NCBI RefSeq assembly: GCF_014647495.1
Contig: NZ_BMPH01000001.1
Span: 62,001-126,000 of the forward strand
Origin: Glutamicibacter protophormiae
GTDB lineage: Bacteria > Actinomycetota > Actinomycetes > Actinomycetales > Micrococcaceae
Length of the DNA stretch: 64,000 nt
Direction of reading: 5' to 3'
Part shown: piece by piece, positions 45,197 through 53,880 of the stretch
Numbering within the stretch: position 1 is the stretch's first letter
Layout: each line of letters begins with the position of its first letter
Notes under the pieces: model-generated
Told to the model about the DNA's origin: nothing
What the model saw: the letters and a program-made list of their open reading frames with translations, nothing else
Databases searched by the model: none
Made by a program: the position numbers and the translations under genes

Positions 45197-46326
45197 GCCC
45201 GGCCTCCTATGCTGCGCCGTCCAGGCCCAAACGCCGGGGACGGTGGCGCCTGGCCCTGATGCTCCCGGCCGGCCTGTGCCTGCTGGCCGGGCTGGATGCG
45301 GCGCTGATCCTGCTGGATGTACCCGCCCCGGTGCAGATTGCCGCGTGGGGGCCGGCGCATTCGCTGGCCATGGTCTTCGGGTTTGTCGGAGCGCTGATTG
45401 CCTTGGAGCGAGCGGTGGCCTGGGGGCGGGCCGCGGGCTACGCGGCGCCCGTCCTGCTGGCGCTAGGCGGTGGCAGCCAGCTGTTCGCCGCGCCCCGGGC
45501 GCTGACCGGAACGCTGCTGATCCTGGGCATGGCCGCCCTGCTGGCCACCTACTACCCGTTGTGGCGCAGGCAGCGTGCCGACGCGGTGCTGATCCAGATG
45601 CTCGGCGCCTGCGCCGGGCTGGGCGCCACCGTGCTGTACACCGGCGCAGTGGAGATCTCCTTGCTGCTGCCGTGGCTGGCCGCGTTCCTGGTGATGACCA
45701 TCGCCGGGGAACGGGTTGAGCTGGCCCGCATCCAGTTGACCTCGCGCTCGCAAGCCCTGGCGGTGGTCCTCAACGTTGCGCTGCTCATGTCCGCCGCGGC
45801 GTCCACGCTGTTCGTCCAAGCCGGGACCGTGCTCTTCGGTCTGGTGCTGTGCGCACTGGTGCTCTGGCTGGCGGTCAACGACGTCGCGCGGCGCACCGTC
45901 AAGTTGAAGGGCGCGCCGCGCTACATGGCGGCCTGCCTGCTGGCCGGCTACTTCTGGCTGCTGGTTGCCGGCGTCGTCTGGATGCTGGGGTACCCGGCCG
46001 GCTCCGGCGCCTATGATACTGCGGTGCACGCGGTTTTCCTGGGCTTCGTGATGTCCATGATCATGGCCCATGCGCCCACGATCCTGCCGGCCGTACTGGC
46101 CATCGACCTTCCCTACCGCCAGGCCATGTGGCTGCCGGTGATCCTCATGCATGCCGGCTTGGTGATCCGCCTGTGGCTCGGCAACGGGTTGGGTGGGCAG
46201 CTGGCATGGCAGGTCGGTGGTGTTCTCAACGTCGTCGCGCTGCTGCTTTTCGTGTTCGTGGCCCTCGCCAGCGCGTTGCTGGCGCTCGCGTCCGCACCCG
46301 CCTCCGGGAAGGAATCCGTTAAATGA
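45193..46326 (+). CDS. NnrS-like polytopic membrane protein
   Basis: 377 residues, about 12 hydrophobic segments. NnrS-type histidine contexts: WGPAHSLAMVFGFVGALIALERA and DTAVHAVFLGFVMSMIMAHAPTILPAVL. NnrS proteins are haem/copper membrane proteins that protect against nitrosative stress. ATGA overlaps tie it to the regulator gene before and the nitrite reductase fusion after. Confidence 0.78.
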   Translation: MSPASYAAPSRPKRRGRWRLALMLPAGLCLLAGLDAALILLDVPAPVQIAAWGPAHSLAMVFGFVGALIALERAVAWGRAAGYAAPVLLALGGGSQLFAAPRALTGTLLILGMAALLATYYPLWRRQRADAVLIQMLGACAGLGATVLYTGAVEISLLLPWLAAFLVMTIAGERVELARIQLTSRSQALAVVLNVALLMSAAASTLFVQAGTVLFGLVLCALVLWLAVNDVARRTVKLKGAPRYMAACLLAGYFWLLVAGVVWMLGYPAGSGAYDTAVHAVFLGFVMSMIMAHAPTILPAVLAIDLPYRQAMWLPVILMHAGLVIRLWLGNGLGGQLAWQVGGVLNVVALLLFVFVALASALLALASAPASGKESVK

Positions 46327-49037
46327 ACCTGCCGTTGAGCACCGGGCCCGCCGCGGCGAAGGTCCCCGGCCGGGGTTTCTGGCCGCTGCGCGACCTGCCC
46401 ACGGCGCTGTGGCTGATCCTGGTGGTTGTCGTCGCGCTGGTCCACCGCCAGCTGCCGGCGCCCCGCTGGCTGCTGATCCACCTGCTGCTGCTCGGCGCGC
46501 TGTCCCACGCCATTCTGGTCTGGTCGCAGTACTTCGCCACCGCGCTGCTTAAACGCGTGGTGACCGTCCAGGAACGCCGCCGGCAGTCGCTGCGCCTGGG
46601 GCTGATGAACGGCGGCGCCGCCGTGGTGGTTGCCGGGGTGCTTGCCGAACTGTGGCCGTTGACGCTGGCCGGTGCGCTGCTGGTCGCCGCGGCCGCGGCA
46701 TGGCACGGAGCCTGGCTGTACCGCAGCCTGCGCGGCGCGCTGCCCTCGCCCTATGCCGCGAGCGTGCGCTACTACATCGCCGCCGCCTGCTTCCTGCCGA
46801 TCGGCGCCGGGCTGGGAACCTGGATTTCCGCCGGGCTCGCTTCTCCGCTGCATGAGCGGCTGACCTTGGCCCATGCGCTGGTGAACCTGCTGGGCTGGGT
46901 CGGGCTGACCGTCGCCGGAACCCTGATCACGCTGTGGCCCACGATGCTGCGCACCCGCATCGCCACCCATGCCGCGGTGCGCCTGCGCCGGGCGCTGCCG
47001 GTACTCGCAGCCTCGGTGCTGGTGGCCGCGGGCGGGGCGGCCGCGGGACTGCTGCTGGTGGCAGCCCTGGGTGTGCTCGGCTATCTGGCAGGGCTGGGAA
47101 TGACTGCCTCGCCGTTCATCCATGCCGCCAGGGCCAAGCCGCCGCGCAGCTTCGCCACCTTGTCGGTCCTGTCCGCGGTCTGCTGGTGGACGGGCACCCT
47201 GGTGTGGACGCTCTACGCCCTAGCTGCCAGCGGCGACTGGACGCAGATGGGCCGGCACTTCGACACCATCGTGCCGTACCTGGCCGCAGGCTTCGCCGCG
47301 CAGATCCTGCTGGGCGCGCTGTCCTATCTGGTGCCCGTGGCGCTTGGCGGCGGGCCGCGCCCGGTCCGCGCGGCGGCCACGGCCTTCGACCGTGGAGCCG
47401 CCTGGCGGGTGAGCATGGCCAACGCGGCCTTGCTGGCCTGCGCCCTGCCGGTCTCCTCGCTGGTGCGTGTGCTGTGCTCGGTGCTTTACCTCGGCGCCAT
47501 GGGCAGCTTCATCCCCTTGCTCTTCACCGCCTTGAAGGCCCATCGCTTGGCCAAGAAAGAAGCCGCGGAATCCGCAGGCCAGCCGAGGGCCCGCGAGCGC
47601 GGCCCGGTGGAACCCGAAGGCGCCCGCCCGCCCGGCCAACGCCTGGGCCAGGCGGCCGCAGGTCTGATGTCGGTTGTGCTGGTGATCGCCGTCGGCGTAG
47701 CGCTGGATCCCGCGGCCGCCGGGATCCGCCCGCCGGCCGCTTCCACCGCGCAGCAGCCGGTCGACCCTGCCAACGCACCGGTCAAGACCGTGCAGATGAC
47801 CGCCAAGGACATGCGGTTCACACCTTCCACCATCGAGGTGGAAGCAGGAACACGGCTGGTCATCGAATTGGCCAACACTGATGCCGCGCAGGTCCACGAC
47901 CTGGTGCTGGCCAACGGGAGCGACTCCGGGCGCCTGGCGCCGGGCCAGAGCGCCACCGTGGACGCCGGGGTCATCACCGCAGACATGGAGGGCTGGTGCT
48001 CCATCGTCGGGCACAAGCAGATGGGCATGGTGATGCGGATCGTGGTGACCGGCGCCGCCGCCGCCGCCGCCGCACCCGGCGACACGGCACCCGAGACGTC
48101 CCACGGACACCTGCAGGATGCTGGCCAGCCGCCCGCGGCCGCGGGACCCGACCTGCTGGCCCAGCCCGCGGACGGATTCACCGCACGCAACCCGGTAATG
48201 GATCCACTGCCTGCGGACACCGGCAAGCCGGCGCTGCACAAGAAACGCTTCACGGTCAGCGAGCTGCAGGCCGAGGTGTCGCCGGGGTTCACGCAGAACC
48301 TGTGGACCTTCAACGGCACCGCCCCGGGTCCGGTCCTGCACGGACGGATCGGCGACAAATTCGAAATCACGCTCTACAACGACGGCACCATGGGCCACTC
48401 CATCGACTTCCACGCCGGGTCCCTGGCCCCGGACAAACCGATGCGAACCATCGTCCCTGGCGAGGAACTGACCTACACGTTCACTGCCACCAAGTCAGGG
48501 ATCTGGATGTACCACTGCGCCACCGCACCCATGAGCGCGCACATCGCCAACGGCATGTACGGAGCGGTCATCATCGAACCCGAGGACCTGCCCGCGGTGG
48601 ACAAGTCGTATGTGATGGTGCAGTCCGAGTACTACCTCGGCGCGGAAGGGCAACCGGTGGACGTGGACAAGATTGCAGGAGGGAACCCCGATCTGGTGGT
48701 GTTCAACGGCTACGCAAATCAATACTCCTTCGACCCGCTGCAGGTTGCCACCGGTGAACGCATCCGCATCTGGGTACTCGCCGCGGGCCCCAACAGGCCC
48801 AGCAGCTTCCACGTGATCGGCGGCCAGTTCGACACCGTGTACTTCGAAGGCGCCTACCAGCTGGACGCCCGCGATCGAACTGGCGGGGGTTCCCAATCCC
48901 TGGCGTTGGCACCGGCGCAGGGAGGATTCGTGGAACTGGTGCTGCCCGAGGCCGGGAACTACCCGTTCGTCACGCACTACATGTCGGACGGGGAGAAAGG
49001 GGCGCACGGCATGATCAGGGTTTCTGATCCTAACTAG
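46323..49037 (+). CDS. nirK: Membrane-anchored fusion of NnrS-like module, cupredoxin and copper nitrite reductase
   Basis: 904 residues. 1-~415: about 11 membrane segments with conserved His (HLLLLGALSHAILVWSQYF, LAHALVNLLGWVGLTVAGTL). ~443-462: one more helix. ~485-580: cupredoxin with type 1 copper ligands AQVHDLVL and GWCSIVGHKQMGM. ~640-904: two-domain NirK with HSIDFH (~692; type 1 His, Asp98-like, type 2 His), IWMYHCATAPMSAHIANGMYG (type 2 His, then Cys, His, Met of type 1), SFHVIGGQFD and THYMSD. All catalytic ligands are present, so it should reduce nitrite to NO outside the membrane. The N-terminal cupredoxin could donate electrons. Confidence 0.88.
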   Translation: MNLPLSTGPAAAKVPGRGFWPLRDLPTALWLILVVVVALVHRQLPAPRWLLIHLLLLGALSHAILVWSQYFATALLKRVVTVQERRRQSLRLGLMNGGAAVVVAGVLAELWPLTLAGALLVAAAAAWHGAWLYRSLRGALPSPYAASVRYYIAAACFLPIGAGLGTWISAGLASPLHERLTLAHALVNLLGWVGLTVAGTLITLWPTMLRTRIATHAAVRLRRALPVLAASVLVAAGGAAAGLLLVAALGVLGYLAGLGMTASPFIHAARAKPPRSFATLSVLSAVCWWTGTLVWTLYALAASGDWTQMGRHFDTIVPYLAAGFAAQILLGALSYLVPVALGGGPRPVRAAATAFDRGAAWRVSMANAALLACALPVSSLVRVLCSVLYLGAMGSFIPLLFTALKAHRLAKKEAAESAGQPRARERGPVEPEGARPPGQRLGQAAAGLMSVVLVIAVGVALDPAAAGIRPPAASTAQQPVDPANAPVKTVQMTAKDMRFTPSTIEVEAGTRLVIELANTDAAQVHDLVLANGSDSGRLAPGQSATVDAGVITADMEGWCSIVGHKQMGMVMRIVVTGAAAAAAAPGDTAPETSHGHLQDAGQPPAAAGPDLLAQPADGFTARNPVMDPLPADTGKPALHKKRFTVSELQAEVSPGFTQNLWTFNGTAPGPVLHGRIGDKFEITLYNDGTMGHSIDFHAGSLAPDKPMRTIVPGEELTYTFTATKSGIWMYHCATAPMSAHIANGMYGAVIIEPEDLPAVDKSYVMVQSEYYLGAEGQPVDVDKIAGGNPDLVVFNGYANQYSFDPLQVATGERIRIWVLAAGPNRPSSFHVIGGQFDTVYFEGAYQLDARDRTGGGSQSLALAPAQGGFVELVLPEAGNYPFVTHYMSDGEKGAHGMIRVSDPN

Positions 49038-49542
49038 CGATCGCCGTAGCCCCGGGTCCTTCCATGCCGCCCGGGTCCGGAGCGTCAGCGGCAGCGCCGG
49101 CAAGGAACCTGCCGAGCTGCGCCAGCACGATGCGGTGGCCGGAACGGCTGCCCTCGATCATCGCCGCTCCGATGAAAGAGGTCACCTGGCTGGTGACAGC
49201 CACCTGCGTCGCGCCGCCCAACGGCTCCAAGGTCCAGGAGACCAGTGCGGAGGACAGCGGTGTCTCGTTGGTCCACACGGTTTCCGCATAGACGATCACC
49301 CGCTGCTCGACCACGCGGAGGTACTGCGCCTCGACGAGGAAATCCAGGGAACCCAGCGGGCCGCAGCGGTAGCTCTCGCGTCCGCCTTCGCGGAAGTCCT
49401 CGGCGGCGTACTCGATGCCTTCCCCGGCAGGTACGCCCCACACGCAGCGGCGCGCGGGGTCGGCATACGCATTCCAGACCTCGACGCAGGGAAAGGGGAT
49501 GCGCCTGCTCAGCGTGATGGTCTCATGGACAAGTGCATTCAT
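49030..49542 (-). CDS. SRPBCC/AHSA1-like domain protein
   Basis: 170 residues. Begins MNALVHETITLSRRIPFPCVEVWNAYADPARRCVWGVPAGEG, the lipid/aromatic-binding START-like fold of the AHSA1 family, with FREGGRESYRCGPLG as family signature. Function unknown. It converges on the nirK fusion, and the two coding regions overlap by 8 bp, so no separate terminator exists between them. Confidence 0.82.
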   Translation of the reverse strand: MNALVHETITLSRRIPFPCVEVWNAYADPARRCVWGVPAGEGIEYAAEDFREGGRESYRCGPLGSLDFLVEAQYLRVVEQRVIVYAETVWTNETPLSSALVSWTLEPLGGATQVAVTSQVTSFIGAAMIEGSRSGHRIVLAQLGRFLAGAAADAPDPGGMEGPGATAIAS

Positions 49543-49670
49543 TGCGCCGCTTTTCCTCGGTTCGGCTAGTTGCTCGCAATTATTGGCACTGCGACGGGCG
49601 AATTCAAGGGCCTCTCAGGGGGATCGACCTGCGGACAGGGGCATGTTGTGAGTGTACTCATAACAGGAAT

Positions 49671-49684
49671 ATTGACGCGTCAAT
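49671..49684. promoter_or_regulatory. 14-bp palindrome ATTGACGCGTCAAT upstream of the LLM gene
   Basis: Perfect palindrome in the 197-bp gap between the SRPBCC gene and the interrupted oxidoreductase gene, 56 bp before its start. Candidate operator; the TTGACG could double as a -35. Confidence 0.35.
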
Positions 49685-49739
49685 TACTATTGTGGCTGGT
49701 AGGTGAAAAGACCACCGACTTTGTTCAAACGGAGATGAC

Positions 49740-49994
49740 ATGCCAAAGAAAATTGGTTTCCTGACCTTCGGCCACTGGTCGGGCACTGCAAACTCCGCGG
49801 TTCCCACGGGTGCCGCCGCGGTGCGGCAGATGGTGGATCTGGCGCAGGCCGCTGAGCGCAGCGGCTTCGACGGAGCCTGGCTGCGCGTGCACCACTTCGA
49901 CCGTTCGCTGTCCGCCCCGTTTCCGCTACTGGCGGCCATGGCCGCCTCGACGACCACACTTGAGGTTGGCACCGGAGTGATCGACATGCGTTAG
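49740..49994 (+). pseudogene. LLM-class flavin-dependent oxidoreductase, 5' fragment cut by element insertion
   Basis: First ~84 codons of a luciferase-like monooxygenase (MPKKIGFLTFGHWSGTANS ... GFDGAWLRVHHF ... LEVGTGVIDMR), then a TAG stop created at the element junction. GGAG lies 6 bases before the start. The missing C-terminal part (MRYENPLYMAEEAA onward) resumes at 59119, 9.1 kb away. Joined at the CATGCG core, the pieces give a continuous frame of about 339 codons, normal for this family, so the gene was intact before the insertion. Confidence 0.9.
49985..49990. repeat. attL core CATGCG
   Basis: Left copy of the recombination core, within codons for Asp-Met-Arg of the host gene. Element DNA begins TTAGCGCATATCG directly after it. 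Confidence 0.75.
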
Positions 49995-50037
49995 CGCATA
50001 TCGTGGTTACAACACTCGTCCACGTAAGCTTGGTTGC

Positions 50038-51474
50038 ATGGTCGAACTGGTAGCGCTGAGGAAGACGAACGAGGTGGCGGCCTACGTCCGCGCCTCCATG
50101 GACCGCAAGGGCGACCGCTGGACGGTCGATACGCAACTGAGGAAGATCAGGGCACTGGCCGAGGCCAAGGACTGGACCGTGGTCGAGGTCTACGAGGACA
50201 ACGCGGTGTCGGCGACGAAGAAGCGTCGAGCTGGTACCCGCTGGGCCGAGATGCTGGACGACGCCCGAGCAGGTCGGTTCTCGATGGTCGTCGCCGTGGA
50301 CATGGACCGACTGCTGCGGAGCACGAAGGACCTCAACACGCTGATCGACCTCGGCCTGCGCGTCGTCACAGTGGACGGCGAGATCGATCTCTCGACAGCA
50401 GATGGAGAGTTTCGGGCGACGATGCTCGCAGCACTCGCCCGGTTCGAGGCACGGCGGAAGGCGGAGCGGCAGATCAGGTCGAACGAGCGCCGACGTGCCG
50501 AGGGCATCCCCGCGTCCACATGGAAGGCGTTCGGCTGGACGAGGGAGGGCGAAGTGATCGAGGAGGAGGCCGCCGCCGTCCGGCGGGCCTTCGACGCGTT
50601 CCTCGGCGAGCCATCGCTGTCGATCCGGCGCATCCGAGAGGACCTGAACAACGCCGGTCATCTCACCGCGCGCGGGTCCGAGTTCTCCGTCGATGCCGTG
50701 CGGTACCTGCTGGCGAACTCGCTCTACGCTGGCTTCATCCGCCACTACAAGACCGGCGAGCTGTACCCGGTGCAGGGCGAGGCGTTCCCGCCCATCGTCG
50801 GCGAGCAGACGTGGCGGGCCGCGGTGGCGAAGCTGGAGGACAACGTGCGGAGGTCGGCGAGGCAGGGCAATCAGCCGAAGTACCTCCTGTCCACGATCGG
50901 CCTCTGTGGGAAGTGCGGCGCGACGCTCGTCTCGGGGACAAATAGCCGCAAGCAGCCGACGTACCGCTGTGGCGAGCAGTTCCACCTCACCCGCCAGCGC
51001 GAGCCCGTCGATGCGATGGTCACCGAGGCGGTGCTCACGCGCCTGTCGTCCGTGGACGTGCACGACCTCGTGATGCCGCAGGAGGACGACGGGCCGGATC
51101 GCGAGGAACTGCTGACCGAGCGGAACGCCCTGGTCGAGCGTGTGAAAGAGCTGAGCCCGCTGCTGCGCGACATCCATCAGCCGGTCCTGGAGATCACCGC
51201 GGCGATCAACGAGGTGAAGGCCCGCATCGATGAGATCGACACGGAGCTGCTGGACCGCTCGGTGTCGGTGGCGGCGAAGCTGCTGGCGGGCGGGGAGGAG
51301 GCGGTCGGCACCGCGGAGCGTCGTGAGGTCGTCGAGTCGAAGTGGAAGGCGTTGGACATGGACCGTCGCCGGATGCTCGTGGACGAGCTGGTGACGGTGA
51401 CCATCGAGCCCATAATGCCGGGTCACGTGAAGTTCGACCCCGATCTCGTGCGGATCGAGCCGAGAAGCGACTGA
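50038..51474 (+). CDS. Large serine recombinase (integrase)
   Basis: 478 residues. N-terminal resolvase domain with nucleophile Ser20 (AAYVRASMDRKGD), VAVDMDRLLRSTKDL and the conserved GEIDLSTADGEFRATMLAALARFE helix. Recombinase domain ~150-270 (RRAEGIPASTWKAFGW, DAVRYLLANSLYAGFIRH), zinc ribbon CGKCG (~299) with further Cys in YRCGEQFHL, and a coiled coil ~360-410. It starts 48 bp from the attL core, as expected for the enzyme that integrates and excises this element. A directionality factor is not identified; the small ORFs downstream are candidates. Confidence 0.92.
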   Translation: MVELVALRKTNEVAAYVRASMDRKGDRWTVDTQLRKIRALAEAKDWTVVEVYEDNAVSATKKRRAGTRWAEMLDDARAGRFSMVVAVDMDRLLRSTKDLNTLIDLGLRVVTVDGEIDLSTADGEFRATMLAALARFEARRKAERQIRSNERRRAEGIPASTWKAFGWTREGEVIEEEAAAVRRAFDAFLGEPSLSIRRIREDLNNAGHLTARGSEFSVDAVRYLLANSLYAGFIRHYKTGELYPVQGEAFPPIVGEQTWRAAVAKLEDNVRRSARQGNQPKYLLSTIGLCGKCGATLVSGTNSRKQPTYRCGEQFHLTRQREPVDAMVTEAVLTRLSSVDVHDLVMPQEDDGPDREELLTERNALVERVKELSPLLRDIHQPVLEITAAINEVKARIDEIDTELLDRSVSVAAKLLAGGEEAVGTAERREVVESKWKALDMDRRRMLVDELVTVTIEPIMPGHVKFDPDLVRIEPRSD

Positions 51475-51476
51475 CT

Positions 51477-51516
51477 CATGACTCGACTCGTCATTGCACT
51501 GGTGAGTCGAGTCATG
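51477..51516. promoter_or_regulatory. 13-bp inverted repeat after the integrase gene
   Basis: CATGACTCGACTC (51477-51489) and GAGTCGAGTCATG (51504-51516), 14-base gap. It has no T-tract and overlaps a promoter-like pair (TTGCAC at 51494, GAGAAT 18 bases on), so it may be an operator for the genes that follow, or a weak terminator. Confidence 0.4.
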
Positions 51517-51655
51517 GGAGAATGGTTGCAGACAAGAAGATCCCACCGGGGCCGCGACTTAGAAGCGCGGGGTTCTGCTCCCGGATGAGTAGCCGGTCAA
51601 ACAGCCCAATTACCGTGGCGGGGAACCGGAAGATACTCATGTCTGAGGACTTCCG

Positions 51656-51868
51656 ATGTCTGTCGTTATCGACGTCCCCCGCGCATCCGCGCTCGACCAC
51701 CCTCGCCTCGATCAGGGCTCCACTCCTTCGCCGCAGGCAGACGGCCACGATCCCGTCATCGCCGCCGCCCGTGCCGCTGGCCGCCGAGCCGGTGAGCGCC
51801 TGGCACTCACTCCGCTGACCCCGCGCCAGCGCGCCGCCGTTGCCTCTGTGATGGGTGGTGGTCGCTGA
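51656..51868 (+). CDS. Small protein of unknown function
   Basis: 70 residues (MSVVIDVPRASALDHPRL ... TPLTPRQRAAVASVMGGGR). Not recognised. Its stop overlaps the next ATG (TGATG), which supports real translation. The 140 bp between the inverted repeat and this ORF hold no other gene I can see. Confidence 0.5.
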   Translation: MSVVIDVPRASALDHPRLDQGSTPSPQADGHDPVIAAARAAGRRAGERLALTPLTPRQRAAVASVMGGGR

Positions 51869-52116
51869 TGAGCGCGAACTCCGCCGCCTTCGATCACCTG
51901 ACCGGCTTCCGCTGGCGTCAGGGCGACCCGTCCCTCGCCGACGCCGAGGCCCAGCTCTACGACCTCGGCGTGCTCCGCTCCGTACTGGAGGAGGCGGTCG
52001 AGATCGCCGTCGCCGACGCCCGCGCCGACGGGGTGACCTGGGCCAGGATCGGCGACGCGCTCGGCGTCACGCATCAGGCTGTCATCAAGCGCTACGGCCG
52101 GGGCGGTGGTCGCTGA
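51868..52116 (+). CDS. Small helix-turn-helix protein
   Basis: 82 residues. The C-terminal half ADGVTWARIGDALGVTHQAVIKRYG is a clear HTH of the sigma-region-4/homeodomain-like sort; the N-terminal half is acidic and helical. Start overlaps the stop of the previous small ORF, and its own stop overlaps the following ATG. Placed between integrase and rep, it may control excision or copy number (inference). Confidence 0.65.
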   Translation: MSANSAAFDHLTGFRWRQGDPSLADAEAQLYDLGVLRSVLEEAVEIAVADARADGVTWARIGDALGVTHQAVIKRYGRGGGR

Positions 52117-52475
52117 TGTACGCCGACGCACGCAACCTCAGCACCGCTCCCACCGACCTGACCCCGCCCGGAGGGCCTGGCCTGGCACCCGCCGAAGGCG
52201 GGCTGCCCGTCGTCGTGATGACTGCCCGTAGCCGTGCTTCGCACTCCAAGAGTTACGAGACCCTCATTCGTTCCTACGGGCGCGGCAAGGGCTTGTCGAT
52301 TGCCGCGCCATGCAACAACGTGCCTGGTCAGCAGCCGGTTCCGCCCTCGCTCCGTCGCGTGGCCTCGTGGGATCATTTTGGGTCTCATTTGGGGGTCAAT
52401 AGGGGGTCATTTAGGCGCCGCACTCCCTCTGAGACCCTCCGCGCCGCCCGCGGCGGGGGTGGTCGCCGTGGCTAA
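52116..52475 (+). CDS. Doubtful small ORF overlapping the replication-origin region
   Basis: 119 codons beginning at the TGATG overlap with the HTH gene and ending 8 bp inside rep. Composition is not protein-like in the second half (it reads the hairpin and direct repeats in front of rep), and nothing is recognised. It may be translated as a leader that couples to rep, or may be chance. Confidence 0.3.
   Translation: MYADARNLSTAPTDLTPPGGPGLAPAEGGLPVVVMTARSRASHSKSYETLIRSYGRGKGLSIAAPCNNVPGQQPVPPSLRRVASWDHFGSHLGVNRGSFRRRTPSETLRAARGGGGRRG
52279..52415 (+). other. Candidate double-strand origin (hairpin plus ~11-bp direct repeats)
   Basis: A hairpin GGCGCGGCA / TGCCGCGCC (52279-52287, 52301-52309; 13-base loop), preceded by TTCCTACGG, is followed about 60 bp later by four ~11-bp tandem repeats at 52369-52415 (units of the form GGGGGTCATTT, GGGGGTCAATA, GGGTCTCATTT, GGATCATTTT). 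In pMV158-type plasmids a nic hairpin lies upstream of three 11-bp Rep-binding repeats and rep. The nic site itself is not assigned. Confidence 0.5.
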
Positions 52476-53880
52476 GCAGGAGAACAACCCGACGAGCATC
52501 GGGCTCACGCAATACCTCGATCCGTCGTACTGGGCCTGGGCTGCCGAGGACCCGAACGGGGCCGCGCTGCTCCAGCAGGGTGCCGAGGCGATCCTCGCCT
52601 ACGTGGTGCAGCGGCTCGAGGCCACCGGCTGCGAGGTCGTCGAGGCCTACGGCATCGTGCACGACAAGGACGAGCGCGAGGTCTGGAGCGACACGGAGAA
52701 GGCCCTGGTGGTCGAATTGAAGCCCGAGCACCTGCACGCCGTGATCAAGTTCGCCAGCCGTGCGAAGAGTGCGCCGCTGGATCGGCTCGCGTTCGGCATC
52801 GGTGTCGAGCCTCAGTACGTCGAGAAGCCTGGCCGCGGGCGGTACGCCTTCGACAACATGCTGTCGTATCTGACGCACGTGAAGTACGCGGACAAGCACC
52901 AGTACGCGCCTTCGGAGGTTGCCACGGTGCGCGGGCCTGAGTATCTCGGGATCGACGCCCAGCGCCGGGAGACGTGGCTGAAGGGCCGCGCCCACGTGAA
53001 GAAGAAGGTCGTCGCCGAGAACTTCGAGGACATGCGGGAGCGCGTGCTCCAGGATGAGATCACGCGGGATCAGATCATGCTCACGGACGAGCTGTTCGAC
53101 ATCTACTCGCGGCATCAGCGGGAGATCGACGACGCGCTGTCGGCCTACGGCCAGCGTCGCGCATACCGGGCAGCGGCGAAGCTCCGCGCCGGTGAGTTCT
53201 CGACGCACGTGGTGTTCGTCCATGGGGATGCCGGGATCGGTAAGACCCGGTTCGCCACGGACTTCATCACCGAGGCGATCAACGCGGCGAACGCGCACGG
53301 CGAACGGTGGCAGGTCTACCGGGCTGCGACGGGGAACCCGCTTGATGACTGGCGAGGCGAGGAGGTGCTGCTGCTGGACGATCTGCGGGCCTCGGCGATG
53401 GATGCGAACGACTGGCTGCTGCTGCTTGATCCGTACAACGCCTCGCCTGCGAAGGCTCGGTACAAGAACAAGGGCGAGGTGGCCCCGCGGCTCATCGTCA
53501 TCACGGCGACGATCGAGCCTGTCGAGTTCTTCTACTACGCCCGCCAGAAGGGCAACGTGGACGAGGCGCTGGACCAGTTCATCCGCCGCTTGGCCTCGGT
53601 CGTGAAGGTCTATCGTGCCGACGACATCAATCGTTACCTCGTGCAGCACATCGGGAAGATCGAGCCCTACGAGTGGCACCAGTGCAGCATCCCGACCGCC
53701 GCACACACGCCCGGCATGTACGGCAACGCGTATCACCAGAACGTCGGGTCGCGGGAACTGACCTACGGTCCGGAGACCTCGGCGGAACATGACGCGGAGG
53801 GCGCGGTTGCTGAGCTGCTGGGCGGGCTCGCGGTGCGGAGCCCTGACGTGCCGCTGGCGCTGATCGGAGGTGCCGCATGA
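52468..53880 (+). CDS. rep: Rolling-circle replication initiator: HUH endonuclease fused to SF3-type helicase
   Basis: 470 residues from GTG 52468 (MAKQENNPTS); longer starts are possible in the same frame. N-terminal Rep_2-like HUH domain: metal-binding EHLHAVIKF and the catalytic Tyr at ~134 in SYLTHVKYADKHQY. C-terminal AAA/SF3 helicase: Walker A VFVHGDAGIGKTRFA (~253), Walker B EEVLLLDDLRAS and RLIVITATI. The same two-domain layout is found in CRESS-DNA virus Reps and some bacterial plasmids. It probably nicks and unwinds the element's circular form. Last bases ATGA overlap mobC. Confidence 0.85.
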   Translation: MAKQENNPTSIGLTQYLDPSYWAWAAEDPNGAALLQQGAEAILAYVVQRLEATGCEVVEAYGIVHDKDEREVWSDTEKALVVELKPEHLHAVIKFASRAKSAPLDRLAFGIGVEPQYVEKPGRGRYAFDNMLSYLTHVKYADKHQYAPSEVATVRGPEYLGIDAQRRETWLKGRAHVKKKVVAENFEDMRERVLQDEITRDQIMLTDELFDIYSRHQREIDDALSAYGQRRAYRAAAKLRAGEFSTHVVFVHGDAGIGKTRFATDFITEAINAANAHGERWQVYRAATGNPLDDWRGEEVLLLDDLRASAMDANDWLLLLDPYNASPAKARYKNKGEVAPRLIVITATIEPVEFFYYARQKGNVDEALDQFIRRLASVVKVYRADDINRYLVQHIGKIEPYEWHQCSIPTAAHTPGMYGNAYHQNVGSRELTYGPETSAEHDAEGAVAELLGGLAVRSPDVPLALIGGAA

